Notes: a model not told the origin generated them from the sequence alone. DNA of 64,000 nt from Lycium barbarum (GCF_019175385.1 NC_083339.1:116545601-116609600), one strand, 5' to 3'. Counted from the stretch's first letter, positions 24,341-36,785 are shown. Numbers and translations are program-made.

Positions 24341-25340
24341 ATACACGTGCGACGTATCTTGTCAAATCCTCTAAGAGGCCCAAACTAGTTTGCCCTCAAC
24401 TCAAGGGACTTAAATCCAGAAGATTCAGTCAAAAAGACTCCAACTTGACCTTAAATCCAGAAAATTCAGTAAAAAAGTCTCCAACTTGACTTATTTTCCC
24501 CAAAATTCAACCTAGGGTAAAAATTTCCAATTTTCCAACACCCAACCATGAAATCGACTCTAAATAATATAAGAAATCAATCAGTACCATAAAATAAGAT
24601 TTAGATTCTTACCCCCAAGCAAACGCAAGAAAAATGCCTTTGAAATCGTCTCAATCCGAGCTCCCAAACTTGTGAGAAAAAAAGACTAAATTCCGAAAGA
24701 AAGTGAAAAACGCAGCAGCAGTCCCAGCCCGAATCAGACGCTACATGATCACGAAACTCACATTTGACAAGTTCAACATAATCTTCGCGAGATTCCACCT
24801 AAGAGAGCATTTTGAATCACCCAATTTGGCCTTAAGATCCGGCCCCTAACAAAGCCCCCACTCTAACCGTTATTTTTAAAGGTCCTACCCAGCGTCTAAG
24901 CCTAAGGTCCAAGTCCGAGCTATTCGTATAAATATACATTTGATCGGTCAAGATGATGTCTTGATGATAGTTGCAGCCCTTTGATTATAGTTTCCCACGG
25001 TTCAAACCGTTCGTAATTTCAACATCTGTGTAAGGAGTTATGACCATTTTACCAGAGACTGTTGTGCCGGTTTTTTTGACGGCAATTCCAGTTTTTTTTT
25101 TTTAAATACCAGTTTTCTCCCTATTTCCATCCATAAATTTCAAACTTCCTTTAAAACTTTAAAACATCATATCTCTCTCATCATTAGGTCAATGTAAGCA
25201 TTCATACGGGAGTGGATATTCGTCTTTATTAGGATTTCTATTGCAATAAACTTATCATATTGATATGTTGGTGTTATCTTGTGGTGTTCTGTAATATTAA
25301 AATGTGTACATGCAATTTGCCTCTTTTTGGAATTCAACCC

Positions 25341-25373
<33 letters not shown>

Positions 25374-27153
25374 AACGATTGCCGAAATTATTGTAAAAAA
25401 GGCGAACTACATTTCACTAAGTACCTTCAAAAAATAATTAAATGACTTAAATGGTGATTTTGTTCAATATGAAATTCAAATGGTAAAAAATATGAATATT
25501 TCACTAATTAAGAACCAACCACCGTTAAGGGTTCAATGACCAAAGCTAATCATCAATTTGGAGTCGAGTTCATGAAAGTACCAATCACAGTTAAATGGCA
25601 GTTACGTTCTCCATCAAAAAATCATCTTCTTCCTTAAAGAAAATCACCTTAATCTTTTCCATTGTGCTAACATTCCGTGCTTATATGTTTATACAAAATA
25701 TTGTGATGCGCATTCAAAAACGTTTGAGAAAAAGAAAGAAAAACATTGCTTATTTTAGGTGAGTGAAGGACATTGATTTATTATCAATCCGGATACATCA
25801 TTGAAAATTTGGAAACATAACTATAAAGTAGCCAGTTGTAAGCAAAATTGAACTAAAAAAAAAAAAAAAACTACTACTCCTATCTTCTATTCCCCGTAAC
25901 AATTTAATCACCACACAAACCACAAATAATTACTAAATAACACAAAGTATGTTAAGCATAGAACCAGAAAATACTTAAAGGAATGGACTTATGTGACAAT
26001 AAACTTATGCCCATGCGCGAAAATGAAAAAATACATCGGATGCCGATAAATTCATCGCCTCGAATTTGATATATAATTTAAATTTTGACATACTTTGTAC
26101 TGCCATATTTGAATTTCCCCACCAATCTATATGAGATAAAGACTCCTACAGTTACTTGGATGCTATTATCACATATCTCCTTAGAATCCTTTTGAATCTT
26201 GGCATTAAAGAGTAGTATTCATTTAAAATCCCATTTCAATTTTCTTCGGTGTGCTTCTAACCAAAAAAGGCTACTAATTTTTGTTAATTAACTCGGAAAA
26301 GAGGTGAAAAAATCCGTTCAGCAAAATTATATACTCCTAAAAGGTAAGTTTTAATTGATTTCGAAATTGTAAATATTAGGACTTCCCACCTATGTGAAAT
26401 AAGGAATGATTTAGTAAAAAAATTAAAATTATTTTTCAAACTCCTAACTATTATAAAGATAATTAAATAATAATTTGAGAAAAATATTAAATGACAATTT
26501 TGTCTATTGTAGAGTCTTTTAATGAAGGGCAAAAAATTCAATCAACATTTCTACGAACCTTCGTGCTTTTAATATAATATTGATTGTTGAAGAGCAGGTT
26601 TCCATTTGGTGAAATGATTTTTCATCATTGCCCATAGTTTGTAACTCCATATGTCTCTTTTAACGACATATATGCAAATCGATTTTATTTTCCATAATAA
26701 AGAAGATATTTTTTGTCAAAGAATGAGAAGAGGACATAAATAACAAATTTTTGAAAATTGCGCACGATAAAAATGTTGTTGTTAGATGGGTAAGTAGCTA
26801 CTACTCTTCTAAAGTTGTGGAATATGCCTTTTTTGAACTTGGGACCAGAAAGCTTGAAATTCAGTATACTCAACAAATCTGTGAAGATCATGACTTGGTT
26901 TAATTTTTTTTTTTAAAGCTGAATTATCGTCATTTCTTATGGATTATTAATAATTGGGTTTGAAATGTCTTTTTTACTTTTTTCAATCTTTTATTTTTTT
27001 CTTCTTTATTTACATATTTTCTCAACATGAACTTCATGTTAGTAATTTTTTATTTTATGCACTCACATATTAATATAGATATGCTATCATTAAAGGTGCC
27101 TATTTTATGATCCAATAAAGTATTATTATATGGGCCTAAGAAAAACATATTAA
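24341..27153. other. Intergenic; one weak LTR-like patch, otherwise nothing
   Basis: Around 24860-25200 there are phrases common in Gypsy LTRs ('catctgtgtaaggagttatgacc', 'cttcctttaaaac...atcattaggtcaatgtaagc'), so a worn LTR remnant is possible. The rest is AT-rich with A-runs at 25350 and 25855. The small ORFs show no recognisable domain or coding bias. Confidence 0.4.
27075..27140 (+). repeat. Left copy of a ~66-bp direct repeat flanking the paired TIR elements
   Basis: ATAGATATGCTATCATTAAA and TATTATTATATGGGCCTAAG recur at 29089-29154 with moderate divergence, so the two elements sit between direct repeats of host sequence. This suggests a tandem duplication that preceded or accompanied the insertions. 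Confidence 0.75.
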
Positions 27154-27161
27154 TATATTTA

Positions 27162-28346
27162 GGGGATAACTACATTTCATAACTAACTCTAGTATATATT
27201 TATATCTAGTAGCTATAGTTAGATTAATTACATTCTATAGCTAAGAGTAATACGTTAAATACAACTAATAGCTACATATATATTTAAAGTAGAATACTCT
27301 ATTTTTATTATTTTATATCTTGATTGAAAATTTTAGGGTAGCTTTGAGATGCTTCTTCTCTCCGCTGTCGCCGACCACCACAGAATCATCGCCGGAGCTC
27401 CATTGCTGCTGTCGTTATTCTCTGGTCAAACCCGACAACTCCGCCATCAACTTCAATATCCAGATCCGTTCATCTCTCTCTATCCTCCTACAAATCCGGT
27501 CGTCTTCCGTCATTCCAGGTCCGTCGTTTTCCGGCGTCTCCTCCCCATATCCGATCTAGTTATTACTACGTTTTTGCACTTTTGAACTTCTAACATTTGC
27601 ACCAAGTATGGATTATAAATGACAGATCTTATGGATTATAAATGACAGATCTTATGGATTATAAATGACAGATCTGAACTTGAATGAAAACGACGGAGGG
27701 CACACTTAGATAAATTACCCCAGAAGTCTGTTCCAATATGGCAAAGCAATTTGCGCTGCTTTGTCAGATTCCTACATTATTTTGCCTCTTGCTGAATCCT
27801 CAATAGAGTAAGGTTTGTTGTTGTTGTTGTTGTTGTTGTGAAATTTCCGGCAGACTTAGCCGGAAATCGTTGGCAGATTTGACCAGAACTAGTAGTTGAT
27901 GTTGTTGTATTCAATATGGTGATTGTATTCACTTTTTTGAGCTTTTTTTGTTAAATTTTTAGATTTTATTCATTTTTTTAAGGGTGTATTTGTTAATTTG
28001 GATGTATCTATATTTTTAGGTATTCAGTTTTTACTCATTGTGTTCATGAATACAGCGAACCCGTTTATAAATACACATAATCATTCATGAATACAGTGAA
28101 AAAGTACCTACAAATGCATACATTTAAGTTGATAAATTGGACTTGAATACCACTTAGTTGAATACATCTGCCTTGAATACATCGAAACCTAACTTGAATA
28201 CAACGAAATTTGATTCAGCCGAATTTTGAATACAATCTACTGTAGCGCGTGAATACAATCTACTGTAGCTATGAAATGTAATTAGCTAAAGTGTAGCTAT
28301 GCCAAATTTTTAACCCTCAAAATGTAGTCATTTATGTAAGTTTCCC
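27162..28346. mobile_element. Non-autonomous DNA transposon, 1,185 bp, TSD TATATTTA
   Basis: The exact 8-bp repeat TATATTTA flanks it (27154-27161 and 28347-28354); the identity extends to TATATTTAGGG if the first element bases are counted. The ends are imperfect inverted repeats: left GGGGATAACTACATTTCAT, right (reverse complement) GGGAAACTTACATAAATGAC. An 8-bp duplication fits hAT; the longer reading would fit a MULE. Inside are a GC-richer patch (27345-27560), a (GTT)n tract (27815-27838) and repeated GAATACA motifs. Its ORFs (27320-27585) show no domain, though the GC-rich patch could be captured host DNA. Confidence 0.7.
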
Positions 28347-28354
28347 TATATTTA

Positions 28355-29077
28355 GGGAAAATGACATTACTAATGGCCATGTATGGGCTTAATGCCGTGA
28401 ATGGCCTTTCGGCCTAAACTATTGACAAGCGCTAGCCTAGCAGCTCAATTACTACAAGAGATTAGACTTTTTTTGTGGCGACTTTGACAACTAAAAGCCG
28501 CTACAAATCAAAATGTCGCCACTAAAGGTCGTTGCGTGTCCTGCTGTTGCTAAAGGTTTTTATGACGACACAGGAGTCACCACAAGAACTACACATTTTT
28601 TGGCGACTAAGCTTGCCACAAAAAAACAAAAAAACAACTATGCGATGAAAAAATTCATATTGAGCCAAATATATCCAAAACATGTATAATATGTGTATAT
28701 TTAGTATATATATGTTGATTGATCCTTCAAGAAATATCTCAAAACATGTACAATATGTGTATAATCATTGTATAATATGTGTGTAGTTAGTAAGTATGCG
28801 TTGATTATACATTTGTTAAACACATGTATACAATAATGACATGTTTTCTAAACAAATACTGTAGGGATACATATTTTTGCAACAATAACACATTTTATAT
28901 ACGTATGATACATTTTATATACAATAATGATACAGTTTCTATACATATGCTTGAATTAGTTGAAAAAAGGCTACGAAATGGAATCATTTTAAAAAGGCCA
29001 AAAAAAGTCTTTTAAACTTCTTGGGACATTCAGTTGTCAATAGTTTGGGTCGGATGACCATTTGTGTCCTTTTCCCA
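28355..29077. mobile_element. Second TIR element, 0.72 kb, adjacent to the same TATATTTA target
   Basis: It starts GGGAAAATGACATTACTAATGG; the right end, reverse complemented, reads GGGAAAAGGACACAAATGGTC. A third copy of TATATTTA lies at 29078-29085. The interior has a short stretch (28455-28620) with TACTACAAGAGATTAG and GCCGCTACAAAT..GTCGCCACTAAAGG phrases resembling CACTA subterminal repeats, so it may be composite. No coding region. Confidence 0.55.
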
Positions 29078-29088
29078 TATATTTATAC

Positions 29089-29154
29089 ATAGATATGCTA
29101 TCATTAAAACAACTCATTTTAGGATGTAATAAAATATTATTATATTGGCCTAAG
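29089..29154 (+). repeat. Right copy of the ~66-bp direct repeat
   Basis: Partner of 27075-27140. The copies differ in the middle (GGTGCCTATTTTATGATCC against ACAACTCATTTTAGGATG), so they are old. From here to 29590 I see no gene or repeat. Confidence 0.75.
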
Positions 29155-29593
29155 AGTTATCATTAAAGGAGCCAATTTGATGGGCACATACTTTATGAAA
29201 AGGCGTCTTTTAAATTGAAAATACCCCAACGTAACTTTTAAAAGGGGTGGTCCCTAAAGTTAGAATACATTTTTTTTCCTCCAATCTCTAAAAAGAACAA
29301 AGTATCAAAGAGTGATTCGATACTTAGAAGGATCGGTTCTTCAATCAAGTTTTGTCCAATGGAATAAGGTTAAGTCCCTAACTGTTCTTCTAGATTTGTA
29401 TCCCTGTCTAATGATTTGCCTGTAATCTTCTGTGGACTGTATAAGGTTTTCAAGACTTCATCCTTATTAAGATTTCATATCTAAAGTAAAATAGTAAGTA
29501 ACATGTTATAATCGATTAAATTGCATTGATGGTATAAATTTTATATTGCTAATGTAGGTAAGTTGAGCCCACATATAAATATAAAAAAATTTA

Positions 29594-29835
29594 GGAAGAA
29601 ATTGCACGGCTTGCCCTTCAAAACGGGCTGGTCTGCATTTTTTGCCCCTCAAATGAGATGGTCTTTAATTTTTACCCTCCAAAAGCGAATTTATGCCTAG
29701 CAGGGCATAAGTTCTTTAAGGCGTGAGGCATAATTTTGTGGAATATTATGATGCAAAAGTAACAAAAAAAAATTTGTTTGCCTTGAAGGGGAAAAACTAA
29801 TGACCATCACAATATAGGGACAAAAGTGAAAATGA
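29594..29835. mobile_element. Degenerate foldback element
   Basis: The left part reads GGCTTGCCCTTCAAAACGGG, then TGGTCTTTAATTTTTACCC; the right part ends in GGGACAAAAGTGAAAATGACC. The 'GGTCTTTAATTTTTGCCCC' motif links it to the two elements at 30504 and 30931. Termini are not exact. Confidence 0.45.
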
Positions 29836-30059
29836 CCCAAATTTTATTCATCAACTATCACAAATAAGAAAACTAACAACTAATTGTTTTGAAAAAATTT
29901 CAGTACCTATTAAGAAATTATTAAGAGAAACAAGACTTGATGGTCAGTAAATTCTTTTAGAACAAAAATGTTCATCATAATATAATTAAGGTCAATAATT
30001 TCAGATGATTTTCTCTAAATTATTACTACCTTCAACAATTCAGGATTAGCTAAGCTCTT

Positions 30060-30500
30060 TAATGGGTTGTCCCGTCCCGTGCCATTAGCTTAGTGGGATG
30101 AGCGGACCTAGGGGTTCATCCCCCTTGTCCTGTCCCACAAAGATCCCGGTCCCCCTATCCCGTTAAGAATTCATCCAGTCCTATGCCACTAAAATCGTTC
30201 TGTCCCCGTCCCATTTAAATTAGAAAAAACATGTTTGTATGTCTTGAATTTACAATGTTATCAATTTAAGTTTGATGTTTATTTTAAATTTGTGTTCATT
30301 TACTAAATTTATGTAGTGTTAAATCACACTATCATCTTCTTATAAAATTTTTAGTGATTTCAATTAATACAATTTTTAAAAAATTTGAAAACCCCACTAA
30401 GGGATCCGACCCATCCCATCCCCTTAGTTAGTGGGATGAGACGTACCGAGGGTTCGTCCTGCTAATCCCGACCCGCTAAGGTCCCGGTTCCTCTCATCCT
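30060..30500. repeat. CCCGTCCC-rich repeat interrupted by a foldback element
   Basis: TAGTGGGATGAG..GACC/TACC..GAGGGTTCRTCC occurs twice (30090 and 30430), with CCCGTCCC/CCCATCCC phrases between. A related phrase, ATCCCATTAAGGAATCGTCC, resumes at 30838 after the foldback element, suggesting that the insertion split an older repeat. No gene. Confidence 0.5.
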
Positions 30501-30503
30501 ATT

Positions 30504-30827
30504 GGGCAATTTGCAGGAATGCGCTTATTTTGGTGGTCTTTAATTTTTGCCCCTCAAATTGGTGGTTTTAATTTTTGGCCTTCGCCTAATACCATGTGGT
30601 TTGGGGTTTGAACTCTGGCTCGGTAAAAAAAAAAAATCGCAAGACAGAGTTTTGTAGCAAAGTTAGGCCTATAACTCTACCTTGCGAAATTCCTTTTTTT
30701 TTTTTTTTTTAACTGAGCTAGGGTTCGAATCTAGAATCTTCAGCTATTAGGCGAAGGACTAAAATTAAAGACCACCAATTTGAGGGACAAAAATTAAAGA
30801 CCAGTGCTTTTGAATGGCAATCCACAC
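30504..30827. mobile_element. Foldback (long-TIR) MITE 1
   Basis: The left arm GGTGGTCTTTAATTTTTGCC..CTCAAATTGGTGG and the right arm (CCACCAATTTGAGGGACAAA) are inverted over about 70-100 bp. The interior has two opposed T/A-rich blocks with RTTTCGCAAGG-like sequence. No ORF. The target duplication was not resolved. Confidence 0.65.
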
Positions 30828-30930
30828 AAAAAAATGTATCCCATTAAGGAATCGTCCCGTTAGACGGCCTTAGGATTGGCCCACTATGAAAGCATATTAA
30901 TTTGATTAATTTCCTTACACCGAAAAAAGA

Positions 30931-31367
30931 GGGGCAATTCACAGCAATGTCCTTATTTTGGGGTGGTCTTTAATTTTTGCTCATTAAATTGGTAGTCTTT
31001 AATTTTTGTCCTTCGTTAGAATTCCTTGGTTTCGGGTTCAAACTCCTGCTCAGTCAAAAATTTAAAAAAATTCGCAAGGCAGATTTTTTCAAAACTCTAT
31101 CTTAAGGGAGAGTTTTTCAAACTCTATGTTTTGGACTAAACTCTGTCTTAAGCATGCAAAATTTTGCGCGGCAAAATTCTACTTTTTGAATTCAAACCTC
31201 TGCCTTGCGAAATTCTTTTTTTTTTACTGAGCTTGACTTCGAACGCAGAACCTCGGGGTATTAAGTGAAGGATAAAAATTAAAAGACCACCAATTTGAGG
31301 GCCAAAAATTAAAGACCACCCTAAAAGAAGGACCAAAAATTAAAATGGAGTTGGCAAGTTTCAGCCC
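30931..31367. mobile_element. Foldback MITE 2, abutting the fibrillarin promoter
   Basis: Same family as the element at 30504: left arm GGGGTGGTCTTTAATTTTTG, right arm CAAAAATTAAAGACCACCC. Its right end is somewhere between 31340 and 31370, about 100 bp upstream of the fibrillarin TATA box. The last bases overlap or touch the first AGCCCA motif, so an element-derived promoter motif is possible. Confidence 0.6.
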
Positions 31368-31510
31368 ATTATGAAGCTTATTGCCGGCCCAAGCCCAACT
31401 CAGCACCCCAAGTAGCATCTGTTTTCACCTCGCAAAACCCAAAACCCTGATTATAGCACTATATAAAGTCTGCTCGACTTACAACGCTACTCAGCATTAG
31501 GGTTGTATAA
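31362..31510 (+). promoter_or_regulatory. Fibrillarin core promoter: site II, telo-box-like motif, TATA box
   Basis: AGCCCA/GGCCCA motifs (TGGGCY on minus, plant 'site II') lie at 31363, 31386 and 31392. AAAACCCAAAACCCTGA at 31434-31450 resembles the telo box, and TATATAAA is at 31460-31467, about 100 bp before the ATG. A TAGGGTT (telo box in reverse) at 31498 would be in the 5' UTR. Site II plus telo box is a known combination in plant ribosomal-protein and nucleolar genes; the motifs are seen and their function is inferred. Confidence 0.7.
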
Positions 31511-31566
31511 CACTTCTCTGCTCAACTTTCTCACTACAGCTCACAAAGTTGCTTACAACAGCAGCC

Positions 31567-34500
31567 ATGGTTGCACCAACTAGAGGTATGCATTTCTTGT
31601 TCTATGTAATTACTTATCGGATATAAGTTTGCTTACTAGTAATAGTAGTAGTAATCGTTTCTGTCTGTTCTAATACACGGTTTGTGACTTTGTTCACTGT
31701 AATTACTTCTACTGCCTGATTGTATGAAATGGGTTCAATAAAGCAGAGTGTATATAAGTTCCCTCAGTAGTAATAGTAGTGTATCTGTTAAACCTATTCT
31801 TGAAAACGCTTTTCTTGAGCTGCGTGTTTATCGCTCGCATAAGATAGGGGTAAGGTCTGTGTAGCCAGTAAGGGTCAAGGCGAAAAATTACACTGTATAT
31901 ACAAGGTTAAAATTATAAATATATACATAGTAGCAGATGTTGAACTCCTTGTGTGTTTAATTCTTTATATTTTTGAACCCCTTAATAAACAATCCTGTCC
32001 CCGCCACTGCACCCCACCCGCCCCAAACCCCACTTGTGGAATCACACTGGGGGTATGTTGTAGTAGTTGGTGTTGTTGTTGTTTATGTTCTAATATGTGG
32101 TTTGGTTCACTGGTTTTGCAGGTCGTGGTGGTGGTGGATTCAGGGGTGGTAGAGGAGATGGAGGAGGAAGAGGAGGACGTGGCAGTCGAGGTGGTTTCAG
32201 CGGTGGCAGAGGGGGATTTGGCAGTGGAGGAAGTGGGATGAAGCGTGGTGGTGGAAGAGGAGGTAGAGGAGACAGAGGGGGAAGAGGCGGAGGAAGAGGA
32301 CGTGGAGGAATGAAGGGTGGCAGTAGGGTTGTGGTGGAGCCTCATAGACATGGAGGTGTGTTTATTGCTAAGGGTAAGGAGGATGCTCTTTGTACTAAAA
32401 ATTTGGTACCTGGTGAAGCTGTTTACAATGAGAAGAGAATCTCTGTTCAGGTTATAACCCTTTCCTTTCCTTTAAGTAACTGTTTTTTTTTGTTGTGCTA
32501 TATGTTGTGTGTACATAGCTTTATATGACTCTTAGTAAATGTTTGCAACGTTGAATCTTTCTGGAATGTGCATAACTTGGTGCTTAGAAATTTGGATGTT
32601 GAGAATTTTTTTTTTTTTTTTACTTTGGTGTGATGTACATAACTTTGTGTGACTATTAGTAAATGCTTGGAAGGTTGAATTTTTTGGGGATGTGCATAGC
32701 TTAGTGCTAGAAATTTGATTATGAAGTAGATTATGACTATAAGTTGTTGAAAAATTGCGTGTGACTTGTCTCAATCTATTTAAATGTTAGTCAATCGCCG
32801 TTTATGCTATCAAATTGAAGTATGTAGTTCCGGAATGGTGCGTTATGTTCTTGTTCTCAATTTACAAGAACTTGCAAATTAGTATAATGATTTGATTGTT
32901 ATTGTAGTTACTCGTCTCCTACTTGGCCAGTCTTGTATGCATAATCTGCATAACCTACCATAGATTTCTGTTCTGATTATTAAATCATTTCAGAATTTAA
33001 TCAGCTTCAATATATCCGTAAAATAAAAACCACCTGTGTATGCCAGAACTTACCAGTTTAATATTTGCATTATGTACAAGATATTGATTTCTGTGTTTGC
33101 TTATTATATTCTTAGAATGAAGATGGAACAAAGATTGAATACAGAGTGTGGAATCCTTTCCGTTCTAAGTTAGCAGCTGCAATTCTTGGAGGAGTTGATG
33201 ATATCTGGATTGTAAGTTTGTCTCTTGTCAACTAATTAGCTTGAAAAAAGGTCCCTTTATTTCAATAATAACATTCTTCTTTCCATTTGTAATCTGTTCC
33301 AGAAACCAGGCGCTCGTGTCCTTTACCTTGGTGCTGCTTCAGGAACAACAGTGTCTCATGTCTCAGACCTTGTTGGTCCTGTAAGGATCTATGGCCTAAG
33401 AATTGATTCCTATTTTGCGTTGAGGGATGTGCTGGTTTTTTATTAGAACTTATTTTTCTTTTGCAGGATGGAGTGGTATATGCTGTTGAATTTTCTCATA
33501 GAAGTGGAAGGGACTTGGTGAACATGGCTAAGAAACGTACTAATGTTATTCCCATTATTGAGGATGCTAGACACCCAGCTAAATACAGAATGCTGGTTGG
33601 AATGGTCGATGTGATATTTTCTGATGTTGCTCAGCCTGATCAGGTCTGACTTTTTATGGCCATAGATATGGAATAGTATTTTGTTGGTCATTTGTTGTAG
33701 ATTTATATTTCATTGACTTGACATTGAATTACTGTTGTCTTTTCTTTTAAGGAAAAGAATTTTATGGTCCGTCTTTTTTGGTTCGTTCTTGCACTTTAGA
33801 TTTTTTGTTCTGTCCTTTATTTTCTTCAAGTAACCTTTGCTTTTGTGGCTGATTTCTTTACCCAAATATATAGTAACGTCTTTTAATTTCTTACCCATAC
33901 TTTAAATGTTCATTTTTGTGTTCACTAGACTTTAAACTTTTCAAAAGTGCTTCTTTATCAGTGAATTTTCTTTTCCTTCAGTTCTATATTGAACTGAAAA
34001 GCAGATGATGAGTTACTCGGATTCCCCTTCAAGACGTCATGGGTGATGCAAAAACCGAGTTTCTGATGCTTGTCTTATTTATTGGTTTTTAGTTATTAAC
34101 TTCCAACTCTACTTTTCTTTGCTTTCAATTTTGTTTTTCATTCTATGTTTCTTCTTTGAATAAGATGAAACAGTACAATATGTCAATACTTCTTTTGACA
34201 CAAGGACCTCTTCTGATCTTGTGAACTGGATTGCTTCTAATTAAAATATGGTTTACTTTTCATGTGTTTTGACTTTTTTCTTCTTCAACCTATTGTCTTT
34301 TCCATATCATGAAGAGTAACTTTGTATATCTCGTCTTTATGGCTCTACATAAGCCACATTGCAGAGATTTGGCCTAAAAAGGAGATGTTTGCCTGTGGCC
34401 CACCCTATTTGAGTCCTTTCCATTCTTGTCCTGCAGCACAGCAGTATGTGGTGTATAATTCTATTCGAATGTTTAAATAACCTTTTTTGTTCACAGGCAA

Positions 34501-34903
34501 GAATTTTAGCTCTAAATGCATCTTACTTCTTGAAAGCTGGAGGTCACTTTGTTATATCAATCAAGGTTTGTAGCCACTGCTCTATCATGTTATGCCAATG
34601 TAAAGAGATTGTTGAAAGTTCCACATGTTTCCTTTTATGGGGAATTTGCGTGCACCGGAATTTCTCCTCTGTTGATTGTTATTTCTTCATTATCTTTGCT
34701 TACACAGTTCCCTCTATTTTTTATAGGCAAACTGTATTGACTCAACAGTGCCAGCGGAGGCTGTATTTGCTCAGGAAGTGAAGAAGCTACAAGCAGAGCA
34801 GTTTAAACCAATTGAACAAGTTACTCTTGAACCTTTTGAAAGGGACCACGCCTGTGTGGTTGGTGCCTATCGGGTGCCAAAGAAGCAAAAGGCTGCTGCC
34901 TAG
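31567..34903 (+). CDS. FIB: Fibrillarin, rRNA 2'-O-methyltransferase (7 exons, 314 aa)
   Basis: Fibrillarin is the methyltransferase of box C/D snoRNPs in the nucleolus; it methylates rRNA ribose at sites chosen by guide RNAs. Exons: 31567-31585, 32122-32450, 33116-33211, 33303-33380, 33467-33643, 34497-34565, 34727-34903. They sum to 945 nt with GT/AG borders throughout. Residues 7-73 are the Gly/Arg-rich (GAR) domain. The SAM-binding motif I is [10 protein letters not shown] (155-164), with the acidic residue of AVEFS (E182). The [13 protein letters not shown] block (D227) and ISIK (K256) carry expected catalytic residues. Length and order are normal for plant fibrillarins. The start lies in GCAGCCATGG. 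Exon 1 encodes only six residues and a base. Intron 5 (33644-34496) hosts a snoRNA. Confidence 0.97.
33999..34071 (+). ncRNA. Intronic box C/D snoRNA, U60-like
   Basis: Inside fibrillarin intron 5: C box ATGATGA (34005-34011), D box CTGA (34063-34066), a C'-like GTGATGC (34043-34049), and a terminal stem AAGCA (33999-34003) pairing exactly with TGCTT (34067-34071). TCGGATTCCCCTT (34017-34029) is complementary to AAGGGGAATCCGA, which I recall from conserved large-subunit rRNA. Arabidopsis fibrillarin genes are known to carry a U60 snoRNA in an intron, which supports the name. It would be released by exonucleolytic processing of the spliced intron and guide 25S rRNA methylation. The D' box is not clear. 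Confidence 0.85.
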
Positions 34904-35664
34904 AAAATTTAATCTCATGTTTTTTTGTTAGTTCTGTAGGAGGTTTTGTTCAAACACTCTTAAACTAGTGCGACACTGTTATATTTGATGGTGGTGTGAT
35001 GTGATTTTGGTTCTCGATGTTATTGTACATGTGTTTTGTTTCTCTTTCTCTTGTTTTTATATGTCCTCATTATGTGTTCCTTTGTGTTTGACTAGGCTTT
35101 GTCAATGGTTCGGTTGGTTGGCTATTATAAGAAAATGATTGCAAAAATTAGACTTTTCAAAATTGTGACAAATCATTGTAGTTTCTCTTTAGTATGGGTG
35201 CAATACGCTTAATTTTTAGTAATTTCTTGAAGTCATCATGTATGATGTGCTATATCCACTATTCCACTTAGATGATCTCACTTATTTAGGTTATGTTCTT
35301 ACTTAGGTGAGAAATGGATTTTTGGCCTTTTATATTTTTTTTTTTTAGTTTTATGATCTTTTTACGATCTTTATTTTTTACATCAGAGATCGGAAAAAAA
35401 CATATAAGAAATTTGAAAAAGATATTTTTTTCTACTCAAATTGTAAGAAGCTAAAAGATCTTATTCCGTTTTTATTTTAGTCTATAGAATTATTAAACTT
35501 TGTTGGCTAGTGTAGGTCTTTATGCAAATTTTATTTACTGGTTTCACTCCAAAACTGACCACCAACTGGTTATGTTGATTGTAATGTCTCTCGACTGTAA
35601 CTTAATTGATGTGTCATTGCCTTCATTTTTTTTTTTTTTTGGGGAAACTTGCAGACCGTTAATA

Positions 35665-35700
<36 letters not shown>

Positions 35701-36785
35701 TATGAGTTCAAGATTTACTAGAGTTCGAATATAAAACATGTTACAAGCAAAATTTTCATTTCTAGGACTGAAGGTGCAATAAAGCGCTGAAGATTGAACT
35801 TGATATTAGACATTAGAGAAAACATATCTTGATGGCTGGCTACTGAAGATCGTTGAATCAATTTAATTTCTTTAGTGCTTAAAGTAGGTTCGAGTGTTAT
35901 TTATAGCTGATTCCATCTAGTTCACCCAAAGTCAATAATTTTAATACTTTGTTATTTTTAATTTAATATATAACATATTATACATGTAAGCTTTATTAAG
36001 TTTGATAATTTTTCTGTAGATTTTGATCTGATCGGTTTTTAGAAGATTGATTAACATCCCTAATTTGGATATGGTTTCTATGATCATAGAAAAGACGGGA
36101 AAATAGAACCGCAGATAACTTTAGGAAGAGTTTTACTCTATTCAATTGGCCAATAATTGACAATATAATAGCGCTTGATGGACGGACTTGAACATATTTT
36201 TCAACACGCAGCACATTACTCAAAAACACCATATTTTGCCACAGCAAGAACCTGATGAGAGTCATTAAAAGTGTTTCATGCCCATCTAATTATAATGAAT
36301 TTAGGTTATATACACTCAACACTAATTTTTTACGCTATTATTGCAATTTAATGGCTTTAACAAGTTACTCTATTCTATAGATTACGATATCAGATTTGAC
36401 ATGAAGAGTTACATCTTGTTATAAGTTAAATGATTATCAGTAAACGTCAGTTAACTCAGGGGCTATTTCCCCACTGTCTAGAACTCTTTTAGTTTTACTG
36501 TGCCTTTTGAGGTCTTCGTCCTTAGTATCAGAGGCCATATAGTTGTGGCTGTTCATAATATTAAATTTGGTATGGGAATTTAGATTCCTAGGAAAGTACT
36601 GTTCAAAGTAAACTTGTTGATGGATTTATATAATTACTCTGATCACATCAAGGTGCACTCCGTCACTTGATTTTCTTGACAAATTTAAGCCAACATATCG
36701 TTCTTGTGGATTAGTACTCAGTCTATTATCATAATTGCTCACCAGATTAAGATTTTGGGTGCGCCCATTCGTGAAACATAAACAA
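34904..36785. other. Fibrillarin 3' UTR, then intergenic DNA with nothing recognised
   Basis: The 3' UTR probably ends within 150-300 bp of the stop (T-rich, TGTGTTTTGT near 35030). Beyond are T-runs at 35626 and 35670 and AT-rich DNA. The ORFs at 35996-36265 and 36735-36992 show no domain; the latter overlaps the duplicated segment starting at 36786. Confidence 0.5.

Noticed and set aside
27320..27585. Small gene of 78-79 aa
   Set aside because: Two overlapping frames in a GC-rich patch within a transposon; no domain and no start context.
31951..32351. Two ORFs of 96 and 128 aa overlapping fibrillarin exon 2 in other frames
   Set aside because: Shadows of the Gly/Arg codon repeats; one begins in the intron and the other is antisense Ser/Thr.
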